From the NCBI RefSeq assembly GCF_004345735.1, contig NZ_SLXL01000001.1:505876-569875 (forward strand): 64,000 nucleotides of DNA. The letters are read 5' to 3'. Under the pieces are notes generated by a model. It had not been told where the DNA came from. It saw only the letters and a program-made list of their open reading frames with translations, and ran no database searches. The stretch is from Rhodovulum adriaticum. GTDB taxonomy: Bacteria > Pseudomonadota > Alphaproteobacteria > Rhodobacterales > Rhodobacteraceae. Below are positions 15,673-23,001 of this stretch, piece by piece (position 1 is the first letter of the stretch; every line of letters starts with the position of its first letter). The position numbers were made by a program, and so were the translations under genes.

Positions 15673-16884
15673 TCAAGCCGGCCTGACCTTTTTACGGCCT
15701 GCACTTCTGGGACGCGCAAGGATCGGCCAATAGATCGTCGCGAAGCCGAGGAAGGCCACGATCCAGGCGGCGCCGGCAAGGTGAAGCAGCCAGGCCGCGA
15801 AAACCATGTCCTCGAAGACCCTTGCAACGATGGCGACCAGAAGCGCGAGATAAAGCAAGGTGACCTTGGGCCCGGCGGTCAACGGGCGGCCGGAATGGCC
15901 CAGGCTGGCGCGGGTCATGATCGCTAGCGTCATCATGCCCACGGCGCCCGCCATCCAGACATGCTGTGCGGCGGTCGCCCCGGTCAGGCCGGGGATCAAT
16001 GTCGCCAGCGCCACCGCCAGGAATCCGGCGGGGATGAACACATACGAAAGGTGCAGCACCCAGACCAATGGCTCGGCCAAGGTCCGGTGCCCGGCCCAGC
16101 GGCCCTGGCGGATCAGGTTCACCACACCTGCCGCAAGACACAGGAGCGCCGAAAGGGCGTGGTCGGGCGCTGCGGTCCAGGCCAGAAGGGCGATGCCCGT
16201 AACCGCCAACGCCGCCCGGTCAAGGGTGCCGAACGGCCTTGGTAACTGTATGCTGTCTCGTTTTGCCAGCCAGTTGCGGGTAAAGCCGGGCACCACGCGG
16301 CCGCCGATCAGCGCGATCATCATGATCGCCGCCGCCAGCGCCACCCGCAGCCCCGGCCCGCCCGCCGCATAGCCGCCGCGCGCGGCCTCCAGGTGGAACA
16401 GCGCCTGGCCCAGCGTCATCAGAACCACCAGCCCCCAGACCGGAAGGTTGCGCCAGTTGCGGCCTGAAACGATCTCGCGCAGGGTCAACGCGGCCAGCGC
16501 GACCGGAAAGGCAAGATCGACCAGCGCCGCGATCCCGGCAGGCCAGAGCGCCGAGGTGGACACCGCCAGCCGCCCCGCGCCCCACAGCAGGACCAGCCCC
16601 AGCAGCGGCCAGCCCCGCAACGGCAGCCGGCCCGTCCAGTTCGGCACGGCCGTCAGCAGGAACCCCGCGGTGACGGCGCCGAGATAGCCGAAAAGGAAGG
16701 CATGCGCATGCCAACTGACCGGGTCCAGTGTCGTGGGCAGGGCAAGCCCCCCGGCCAGCATCGCGATCCATGCGGCCATGGCGCCCGCCGCCCAGAGACT
16801 TCCCAGCAGGAAGAATGGCCGGAAGCCCTGGCTGAGGAATGCGGGCCCGGTCCAGGTGCGGCGCAGAACGGAACTTGTGGCCAT
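15673..16884 (-). CDS. nnrS: NnrS family heme-copper membrane protein
   Basis: The 403-residue protein has about 12 hydrophobic segments and the NnrS signatures FLSQGFRPFFLLGSLWAA, WHAHAFLFGYLGAVTAGFLLTAVPNWTGR and HVWMAGAVGMMTLAIMTRASLGHSGRPL, with histidines in the membrane. NnrS contains heme and copper and helps cells withstand nitrosative stress by limiting iron-nitrosyl formation. It is divergent from an NsrR-like regulator with a palindromic NsrR-type site between them, so it should be induced by NO. Confidence 0.93.
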   Translation of the reverse strand: MATSSVLRRTWTGPAFLSQGFRPFFLLGSLWAAGAMAAWIAMLAGGLALPTTLDPVSWHAHAFLFGYLGAVTAGFLLTAVPNWTGRLPLRGWPLLGLVLLWGAGRLAVSTSALWPAGIAALVDLAFPVALAALTLREIVSGRNWRNLPVWGLVVLMTLGQALFHLEAARGGYAAGGPGLRVALAAAIMMIALIGGRVVPGFTRNWLAKRDSIQLPRPFGTLDRAALAVTGIALLAWTAAPDHALSALLCLAAGVVNLIRQGRWAGHRTLAEPLVWVLHLSYVFIPAGFLAVALATLIPGLTGATAAQHVWMAGAVGMMTLAIMTRASLGHSGRPLTAGPKVTLLYLALLVAIVARVFEDMVFAAWLLHLAGAAWIVAFLGFATIYWPILARPRSAGRKKVRPA

Positions 16885-16900
16885 GGGGCGACTCCCTTTT

Positions 16901-16915
16901 GGTATTTCAAATACC
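16901..16915. promoter_or_regulatory. NsrR-type operator
   Basis: GGTATTTCAAATACC is a perfect 7-1-7 inverted repeat that contains the ATTT/AAAT core of known NsrR sites. It lies 16 bp upstream of nnrS and 47 bp upstream of the divergent regulator gene. A second short dyad, AATACGTATT (16929-16938), lies closer to the regulator start. Confidence 0.75.
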
Positions 16916-16962
16916 GATTAGCCGATGTAATACGTATTGAAAACTCCAATTCGTGAGGCGCC

Positions 16963-17376
16963 ATGCGACTGACCCAGTTCACCGATTTCGGCCTGCGCGC
17001 GCTGATGCGGCTGGCGGGCGCCCCCGACCGGGCCTTTGCCACCGCCGAGCTGGCGCGGGAATTCGGTATCTCGCGTCATCACCTGGCCAAGGTCGTCGCG
17101 CGGCTGGCCTCGGCGGGGTTGGTGCGCACGCGCCGCGGCGGTGGCGGCGGGCTGAGCCTGGCCCGGCCACCGGAAAAGATCACCCTGGGCGAGGTCGTGC
17201 GCCTGCTGGAGGCCGATCAGGCGTTGGTGGAGTGTTTCGCCACGACCGGCGGGGGCTGCACCCTGTTGCCCGACTGCCGTCTGAAAGGCCGCCTGGCGCG
17301 GGCGGAAATCGCATTCCTGGCCGAACTCGACCGATCCACGCTGGCCGACTGCGCCTGGAAACCAAGGACTGCATGA
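16963..17376 (+). CDS. nsrR: Rrf2-family NO-sensing repressor, NsrR-like
   Basis: The 137-residue product begins MRLTQFTDFGLRALMRLAG, the Rrf2 winged helix, with FGISRHHLAKVVARLASAG as the recognition region. Three cysteines in ECFATTGGGC and LLPDCRLKG match the [2Fe-2S]/[4Fe-4S] ligand spacing of NsrR rather than IscR. NsrR releases DNA when its cluster is nitrosylated. It is divergent from nnrS, and its stop overlaps the start of the nnrU-like gene, which makes a self-contained NO-response unit. Confidence 0.9.
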   Translation: MRLTQFTDFGLRALMRLAGAPDRAFATAELAREFGISRHHLAKVVARLASAGLVRTRRGGGGGLSLARPPEKITLGEVVRLLEADQALVECFATTGGGCTLLPDCRLKGRLARAEIAFLAELDRSTLADCAWKPRTA

Positions 17377-18074
17377 TGGGCGGATGGGGGGAATTGATAC
17401 TGGCCTTTGTCGCCTTCCTGGCCTCGCACGCGGTGCCGGTGCAGCCCCCGGTCAAGCGGCGGCTGGAGGCGGCGCTGGGGCGGCGCGGCTATCTGGCCGG
17501 CTACATTGCGCTGTCGGTCGCGATGCTGAGCTGGATGATCTTGGCGGCCGGGCGTGCGCCCTGGGTGCCGGTGCTGCCCTGGGCGGCGTGGCAGGCCTGG
17601 GTGCCGAACCTTGCCATGCCGGTGGTCTGTCTGCTGATCGTGTTCGGGGTGGGGGTGCCGAACCCGCTCAGCTTTGGCGGCGCGCGGAACGATCGGTTCG
17701 ACCCGGACCGGCCGGGAATTGCCGGGCTGACGCGCCACCCGCTGCTCTGGGCGCTGGCATTGTGGTCGGCGGCGCATGCGCTGGCCAACCCGGATCTTGC
17801 CCATCTGCTGCTCTTCGGCGGGTTCGCGGGTTTCGCGGTGCTGGGCACGCGCGTCATCGACCGTCGCAACCAAAGGCTGATGGGCCGGGCGGCATGGCAG
17901 CGCCTCGCTGCGCGCAGCTCGAACCTGCCCTTTGCCGCCCTGGCCGCGGGCCGCTGGCGGCCCCGCCGCGGACCCGACCGCGCCCGCGTCCTGATCGCCC
18001 TTGCGCTCTGGGCCGCGCTGTTCTGGGGCCACGCGCCGGTGATCGGCGTCTCGCCGCTGCCGGCGCCGTTTTGA
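17373..18074 (+). CDS. nnrU: NnrU family membrane protein
   Basis: The 233-residue protein has five or six hydrophobic segments and NnrU/isoprenylcysteine-methyltransferase-like features: ASHAVPVQPPVKRRLEAALG near the start, LSFGGARNDRF, and GIAGLTRHPLLWALALWS. NnrU is linked to nitrite and NO reduction in Rhodobacter; its biochemical role is not known. Start codons at 17373 and 17376 are in tandem, and the first overlaps the stop of nsrR. It is probably co-transcribed with that regulator. Confidence 0.88.
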   Translation: MMGGWGELILAFVAFLASHAVPVQPPVKRRLEAALGRRGYLAGYIALSVAMLSWMILAAGRAPWVPVLPWAAWQAWVPNLAMPVVCLLIVFGVGVPNPLSFGGARNDRFDPDRPGIAGLTRHPLLWALALWSAAHALANPDLAHLLLFGGFAGFAVLGTRVIDRRNQRLMGRAAWQRLAARSSNLPFAALAAGRWRPRRGPDRARVLIALALWAALFWGHAPVIGVSPLPAPF

Positions 18075-18119
18075 CCATTTCTGGCGGCCCGGTCTATCTT
18101 GGCGGGAAGGAGACGGGGA

Positions 18120-18785
18120 GTGGAAGTCTTGAAATTTCGAACAGAAACCCCGAGTTGTCCGGGCGTGGTTCTGGCGGGCGGGCGATCGAGCCGCATGGGC
18201 GGACGCGACAAGGCGCTGTTGCCGCTTGGAGCGGATCGAATGATCGACCACGTCTTGATGCGACTTGTGCCTCAATGCAGCGCGGTTGCACTAAACAGGA
18301 ACGGCGGATCAGCCCCCCTTGCCGGGTTGGGCCTTCAATTCCTGTCAGATCCTTTTCCCGGGTATCCTGGGCCGCTGGCGGGCATCCTGTCCGCCATGGA
18401 ATGGGCCGCGGGCCAGGGCGCAAGTCATGTCGTGACGGTTGCCGTCGATACGCCCTTTTTCCCGGGCAACCTTGTCGCACGGCTTTGGGCCAGCAAGACC
18501 GACACTTCGGGCCCCGTTCTGGCATCATGTCCCGATGAAGCGGGCGTATCCCGCCTGCACCCAGCATTCGGGCTTTGGCCCGCCAGCTTGCGTGCCGACG
18601 CACGCAAGGCATTGATCGATGGAAAAAGAAAAGTGCGGCAGTGGGCAAAAGGCCTTGATCCTGCGATCGCGGAATTCGACCGCCTGTCATATGATCCATT
18701 CCTGAACGTGAACACGCCGCAGGATCTGGCACGCGCCGAGCGGCTTTTGCCTCTTGTGAACCGGCAGCAACGCCAGACGACCTGA
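18120..18785 (+). CDS. mobA: Molybdenum cofactor guanylyltransferase
   Basis: MobA attaches GMP to molybdopterin to make the MGD form of the cofactor needed by nitrate reductase. The 221-residue product has the nucleotide-binding start VVLAGGRSSRMGGRDKALLPL, GPLAGILSAM, VAVDTPFFP and the late NVNTPQDL motif. I chose the GTG at 18120, which follows GGAAGGAGACGG; an in-frame TTG at 18099 is less likely. It is not part of the genomic core Moco set in this window and fits as cargo serving narG. Confidence 0.9.
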   Translation: MEVLKFRTETPSCPGVVLAGGRSSRMGGRDKALLPLGADRMIDHVLMRLVPQCSAVALNRNGGSAPLAGLGLQFLSDPFPGYPGPLAGILSAMEWAAGQGASHVVTVAVDTPFFPGNLVARLWASKTDTSGPVLASCPDEAGVSRLHPAFGLWPASLRADARKALIDGKRKVRQWAKGLDPAIAEFDRLSYDPFLNVNTPQDLARAERLLPLVNRQQRQTT

Positions 18786-18848
18786 GCGGGCTCGTGCAAG
18801 AGACGGGCGGTCTCGCCCAGGCGTTCCGGTCTTCCGGGCGTGGCCCGT

Positions 18849-19160
18849 TCAGCCGTCGATATCCTCGATCCATGTCTTTGCCGCAACTGCCTGAGGCAGA
18901 CCCAGCGGGCCGATGGCCAGCATCGCGACATGAAGCAGCGCGTCGCGCTCGATGCCTTCGGCCAGACCGCGGCGGGTATGGGAATGGACAGCCCCTTCCG
19001 ATCCTGCGCCGATCGACAGCGCCAGCTTGACCAGGCGCCGTTCCCGGTCGGTCAAGGGCCCCGCGGCGGCCGTCGCGGCGCCAAGTGCGCTGTAGGCCTT
19101 CCAGATATCGGGATGGGCCTCGGCCAGCTTGCCGGCCTCTCCTTGGATTCTATCGGTCAT
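18849..19160 (-). CDS. Carboxymuconolactone decarboxylase (AhpD-like) family protein
   Basis: The 103-residue protein reads DIWKAYSALGAATAAAGPLT, DRERRLVKLALSIGAGSEGAVHSHTRRGLAEG, a single CMD/AhpD helical module. Peroxidase-active members have a CxxC or Cys plus ExxCxxH motif; here the position before HSH is Ala-Val (EGAVHSH) and there is no cysteine in the protein, so thiol chemistry is unlikely. It lies 17 bp downstream of the narR-like gene on the same strand and is probably co-expressed with it. Confidence 0.85.
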   Translation of the reverse strand: MTDRIQGEAGKLAEAHPDIWKAYSALGAATAAAGPLTDRERRLVKLALSIGAGSEGAVHSHTRRGLAEGIERDALLHVAMLAIGPLGLPQAVAAKTWIEDIDG

Positions 19161-19177
19161 GGGTGTCTCCTGTTTGG

Positions 19178-19876
19178 TCAGGTTGAGGGGTCGTCGATGA
19201 GCGGGGTCGGCTTGGCAAAATGAACCAGATCTTCACGGTCCCTGATCGTGACCGTCAACCCGTCGATCTCGACCCCGTACTCTCCGAGTGTCCTGAGCGC
19301 GCGCGAGAAATTTTCAGGCGTCATGCCCAGAAGGGAGGCGATCTTGCGCTTTTCGACCGGCAACTGGAAGGTTCGCGCACCCTCGGCCCGATCCTGTCGC
19401 CGGACCAGGTAATTCGCCAGCCGCTCGATCGAACTGCGCAGCTTGAGGTTCTTGGTATTCTTGACCACGTTGCGGTAATCGGTCGCCAATTCGGTCACGA
19501 CCGCCCGGGCAAAGGCGGCGTCCTCTTCGAAGATCGCGCGCACGTCTTCGGAGGGCAGCAGGATGATACGCGATTTTTCCAGCGTTCGGGCAGACATCAG
19601 ATAGGGCCGGTCACGTACCGTGGCCGCCAGAATGAAACTGGTCACCGGCCGCAGCAGGGCCATCGTTGTCTCACGCCCGTTCCAGCGGGCGAACATCTCG
19701 ACACGGCCTTCGGAGAGCACATGCAGAAAATCGCTGGGCTCGCCTTCGGTGATCAGTTCGATCTGGGGCGGGAAGGTCTGGACATAGGCCCCGCGGCAGA
19801 GACGGTCGAAAGCTTCATCGGCCATCTTGGCGAAGATCGCGAGACTTCGAATCTCTCGAATTTCAGAGTCACGCAT
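19178..19876 (-). CDS. narR: Crp/Fnr-family regulator, NarR-like
   Basis: The 232-residue protein has a cyclic-nucleotide-like beta roll (residues 10-125; ELITEGEPSDFLHVLSEGRVEMF) and an Fnr-type HTH (IASLLGMTPENFSRALRTLGEYGV). It has only one cysteine near the N-terminus, so it cannot hold an FNR [4Fe-4S] cluster. This matches NarR of Paracoccus, which activates narK/narG in response to nitrate or nitrite and is encoded divergently from narK. The FNR-type boxes between this gene and narK1 are its probable targets. Confidence 0.85.
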   Translation of the reverse strand: MRDSEIREIRSLAIFAKMADEAFDRLCRGAYVQTFPPQIELITEGEPSDFLHVLSEGRVEMFARWNGRETTMALLRPVTSFILAATVRDRPYLMSARTLEKSRIILLPSEDVRAIFEEDAAFARAVVTELATDYRNVVKNTKNLKLRSSIERLANYLVRRQDRAEGARTFQLPVEKRKIASLLGMTPENFSRALRTLGEYGVEIDGLTVTIRDREDLVHFAKPTPLIDDPST

Positions 19877-19896
19877 GAGTCCCCCATCGACTTTAC

Positions 19897-19910
19897 TTGA
19901 TAAAAGTCAA
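19897..19910. promoter_or_regulatory. FNR/NarR-type box upstream of narR
   Basis: TTGATAAAAGTCAA keeps the TTGA-N6-TCAA spacing of FNR-family sites with one half-site change. It sits 21 bp upstream of the narR-like start, where it could mediate autoregulation. Confidence 0.6.
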
Positions 19911-20032
19911 GCCTCACCCGCCTCGATGTCAAGAGTTGAATTTGGTATGCGATGGGATGCGCTTGCGCGATTTCCCGGGCCGATGCAACAGTTTTCCCGT
20001 GACCGCTTGTTTCGCCTGCAGGCGCCGAATTT

Positions 20033-20046
20033 TTGATCCAGATCAA
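20033..20046. promoter_or_regulatory. Perfect FNR/NarR box upstream of narK1
   Basis: TTGATCCAGATCAA is an exact TTGAT-N4-ATCAA dyad 82 bp upstream of the narK1 ATG, a typical activator position for an anaerobically induced nar promoter. Confidence 0.85.
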
Positions 20047-20127
20047 GTCCCCGTGAACGCCTTGACCTGAACGCTGCCCCCAATCCGTCGCGTCCCGAGG
20101 GGCGCTGCGCAGAAGGAGGGACGTTCC

Positions 20128-21501
20128 ATGCACACATTGACGGGGGTCACGCGGGGCGATCAGTATCGCGCGCTGGGCCTCAGCACCTTCGCTTTCACCG
20201 TGTGTTTCGCGGTGTGGACGATTTTTTCGATCATAGGCGTCAAGATCAAGGGCGAACTCGGCCTCAGCGATACCCAGTTCGGCCTGCTGGTCGCCACGCC
20301 CGTTCTGACCGGCTCGATCAGCCGCATCTTCCTGGGCGTCTGGACTGAACAGTTCGGCGGCCGGATCATGTTCCCGCTGCAGATGCTGATCACCGCGGTC
20401 TGCGTCTGGCTGCTGACCTGGGCCCAGACCTACGAGGTCTTCCTGCTGGCCGCCCTTGGCCTCGGGCTTGCGGGCGGCTCGTTCATCATCGGCGTGGCCT
20501 ATACCTCGCGCTGGTTCGAGGCCAAGAACCAGGGCACGGCCCTCGGGATTTTCGGGGCGGGCAACGTGGGCGCGGCGGTGACCAATTTCGGCGCGCCCTT
20601 CCTTGTGGTGGCGCTCGGCTGGGAAGGCACGGCGCGGGTCTATGCGGTCGTGCTCGCGATCACGGCGGTGCTGTTCTTCCTGCTGTCCAAGACCGACCCG
20701 GTGCAGGTGGATCGCAAGCGCACGGGTGAAGGCCCGGTTTCCACCGGCCAGCAACTCGAACCCCTGAAAGATATCCAGGTCTGGCGCTTCGCCACCTACT
20801 ACTTCTTCGTCTTCGGCGGCTTTGTCGCGCTCGCCTCCTTCCTGCCACGCTATTACACGGGCGCCTATGGGCTGGAACTGACCACCGCAGGTGTCTTCGC
20901 GGGGCTCTACTCGCTGCCGGGCTCGGTCTTCCGCATCCTTGGCGGGTGGATGTCCGACAAATGGGGCGCACGTTTCGTGATGTATCTCACCTTCATCGTG
21001 TCGCTGGTGGTGCTGTTCGTCCTGAGCTATCCGAACACGAGCTATGTCGTGCAGGGCATGACCGGGCCGATCGAGTTCAGCTTCGGCCTGTCGGTTGGCT
21101 TCTTCGTGGCGATGACGGTGATCCTGGGCTTCGTGATGAGCCTCGGCAAGGCCGCGGTCTACAAGCACATCCCGGTCTACTATCCCCACCACGTGGGCTC
21201 GGTCGGCGGTCTGGTCGGCATGATCGGCGGACTTGGCGGCTTCTTCCTGCCCATCGCCTTCGGCTTCCTGCTGGATACCACCGGTGTCTGGACCACGCCC
21301 TTCATGTTGCTCTTCGTGCTCGTCGCCATCTCGACGATCTGGATGCATGTCGCGATCCGACGGATGGAGCATCGCCGCCATCCGAAGATTGCCGAAGAGA
21401 AAGAGCGGCTTTCCGACCTGCCCGAAGCGCCGGTCATCCCTGAAAACAAACAATCCGGGTCCGACCTGCCGCGCGGCGCGAAACCCACACCGGCCGAATG
21501 A
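20128..21501 (+). CDS. narK1: Nitrate transporter, NarK1 type
   Basis: This 457-residue major facilitator protein has 12 membrane segments and the nitrate signatures GLAGGSFIIGVAYTSRWF and GGLVGMIGGLGGFFLPI, with arginines in helices 2 and 8 regions (GSISRIFLGV, SVFRILGGW). NarK1-type carriers are nitrate/proton symporters that start nitrate respiration. It is the first gene of narK1-narK2-narGHJI. In Paracoccus NarK1 and NarK2 are fused in one polypeptide; here they are separate genes. Confidence 0.93.
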   Translation: MHTLTGVTRGDQYRALGLSTFAFTVCFAVWTIFSIIGVKIKGELGLSDTQFGLLVATPVLTGSISRIFLGVWTEQFGGRIMFPLQMLITAVCVWLLTWAQTYEVFLLAALGLGLAGGSFIIGVAYTSRWFEAKNQGTALGIFGAGNVGAAVTNFGAPFLVVALGWEGTARVYAVVLAITAVLFFLLSKTDPVQVDRKRTGEGPVSTGQQLEPLKDIQVWRFATYYFFVFGGFVALASFLPRYYTGAYGLELTTAGVFAGLYSLPGSVFRILGGWMSDKWGARFVMYLTFIVSLVVLFVLSYPNTSYVVQGMTGPIEFSFGLSVGFFVAMTVILGFVMSLGKAAVYKHIPVYYPHHVGSVGGLVGMIGGLGGFFLPIAFGFLLDTTGVWTTPFMLLFVLVAISTIWMHVAIRRMEHRRHPKIAEEKERLSDLPEAPVIPENKQSGSDLPRGAKPTPAE

Positions 21502-21563
21502 TGGGCCCAGGGGCGGGCCACCGACGGCCCGCCTCTCCCGCGGATCGAATTGAGGAAAAGACA

Positions 21564-22985
21564 ATGTCATCCACCGCCAACTCTCCCGGTCACCTGCTGA
21601 CCGACTGGCGCCCCGAGGATACCCAGTTCTGGGACAGCACGGGCCGCCGTATCGCCAACCGCAATCTCTGGATCTCGATCCCCGCGCTTTTGCTGGCCTT
21701 CTCGGTCTGGATGGTGTGGTCGGTCGTGGTGGCAAAGCTGCCCGCCATCGGGTTCCAGTTCACCACCGGCCAACTGTTCTGGCTTGCCGCGCTGCCCGGC
21801 CTGTCGGGCGCGACGCTGCGCATCTTCTACAGCTTCATGATCCCGATCTTCGGCGGGCGGCTGTGGACGACACTATCGACCGCGTCGCTGCTGATCCCGG
21901 CTGTCGGCATCGGTTTTGCGGTGCAGAACCCGGACACGCCCTACACCGTGTTCCTGATCCTCGCGCTGCTGTGCGGGTTAGGCGGGGGCAACTTCGCGTC
22001 TTCGATGGCCAATATCGCCTATTTCTTCCCGAAACGGTCAAAGGGTAACGCGCTGGCGTTGAACGCGGGTCTCGGCAACCTTGGCGTGTCGGTCATGCAG
22101 TTCCTGGTGCCGGTCGTCATCACCGCGGGCGTGTTCGGTGCGTTGGGCGGCGAGGCGCAGACGCTGTCGGATGGCGGCAAGCTTTGGCTTCAGAACGCGG
22201 GCTTTGTCTGGGTGCCGTTCCTGCTGATCGCGACGCTGGCGGCATGGTTCGGGATGGATGACATCGCGGATGCCAAGGCATCGCTGTCCGACCAGCTGGT
22301 GATCCTGAAGCGGCGCCAAAACTGGATCATGTGCATCCTCTATACCGGCACATTCGGCAGCTTCATCGGCTATTCGGCCGGATTTCCCCTGCTGATGAAG
22401 ACCCAGTTCCCCGATCTGGACATGCTGCACCTGGCGTTCCTCGGCCCGCTGGTCGGTGCGCTGAGCCGCGCGGGCACCGGCTGGATTTCCGACCGCTTCG
22501 GTGGCGGCCGCGTCACCTTCTGGACCTTCGCGGGCATGATCGTGGCGGTCTGGGGCGTGCTGCAATTCCTGCCGCTGGGCGGTTCGGGCGGCAGCTTCTG
22601 GGGGTTCTTTGCCTGCTTCATGGCGCTGTTTTTCCTCACAGGCGTGGGCAACGCCTCGACCTTCCAGATGATCCCGGTGATCATGCGCCGCGAGGTCGCC
22701 CGGCTGAACCCCGGCGACCAGCCCGAGGTTCAGCGCCGCAAGTCCGAGCGCGAGGCGTCCTCGATCATCGCCTTCACCAGCGCGATCGCGGCCTATGGCG
22801 CGTTCTTCATCCCCAAGGGCTACGGCACCTCGATCGCCATGACGGGCGGTCCCGCCGCCGCCCTCTGGGCCTTCCTGATCTTCTACGTGATCTGTCTCGG
22901 CCTGACCTTCCTGGTCTACACGCGGCCGGGCGGAATCCTGCATGCCATAGAACACGGACGCGCCCCCGACGGCGCCGCCGCCTGA
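21564..22985 (+). CDS. narK2: Nitrate/nitrite antiporter, NarK2 type
   Basis: The 473-residue carrier starts MSSTANSPGHLLTDWRPEDT with a GAGG site 9 bp upstream; an in-frame ATG at 21498 overlapping the narK1 stop is less likely. It keeps FWDSTGRRIANRNLWISIPALL, GLGGGNFASSMANIAYFFPKR and the long loop ending QRRKSEREASSIIAF that typify NarK2 antiporters, which export nitrite in exchange for nitrate. It lies 62 bp after narK1 and 16 bp before narG. Confidence 0.93.
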   Translation: MSSTANSPGHLLTDWRPEDTQFWDSTGRRIANRNLWISIPALLLAFSVWMVWSVVVAKLPAIGFQFTTGQLFWLAALPGLSGATLRIFYSFMIPIFGGRLWTTLSTASLLIPAVGIGFAVQNPDTPYTVFLILALLCGLGGGNFASSMANIAYFFPKRSKGNALALNAGLGNLGVSVMQFLVPVVITAGVFGALGGEAQTLSDGGKLWLQNAGFVWVPFLLIATLAAWFGMDDIADAKASLSDQLVILKRRQNWIMCILYTGTFGSFIGYSAGFPLLMKTQFPDLDMLHLAFLGPLVGALSRAGTGWISDRFGGGRVTFWTFAGMIVAVWGVLQFLPLGGSGGSFWGFFACFMALFFLTGVGNASTFQMIPVIMRREVARLNPGDQPEVQRRKSEREASSIIAFTSAIAAYGAFFIPKGYGTSIAMTGGPAAALWAFLIFYVICLGLTFLVYTRPGGILHAIEHGRAPDGAAA

Positions 22986-23001
22986 GCCAAAGGAGAAAGC
23001 C

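Noticed and set aside
19753-21735. 660-codon minus-strand frame spanning narR and narK1
   Set aside because: It is a GC-driven antisense frame; narK1 has all its membrane signatures on the other strand.
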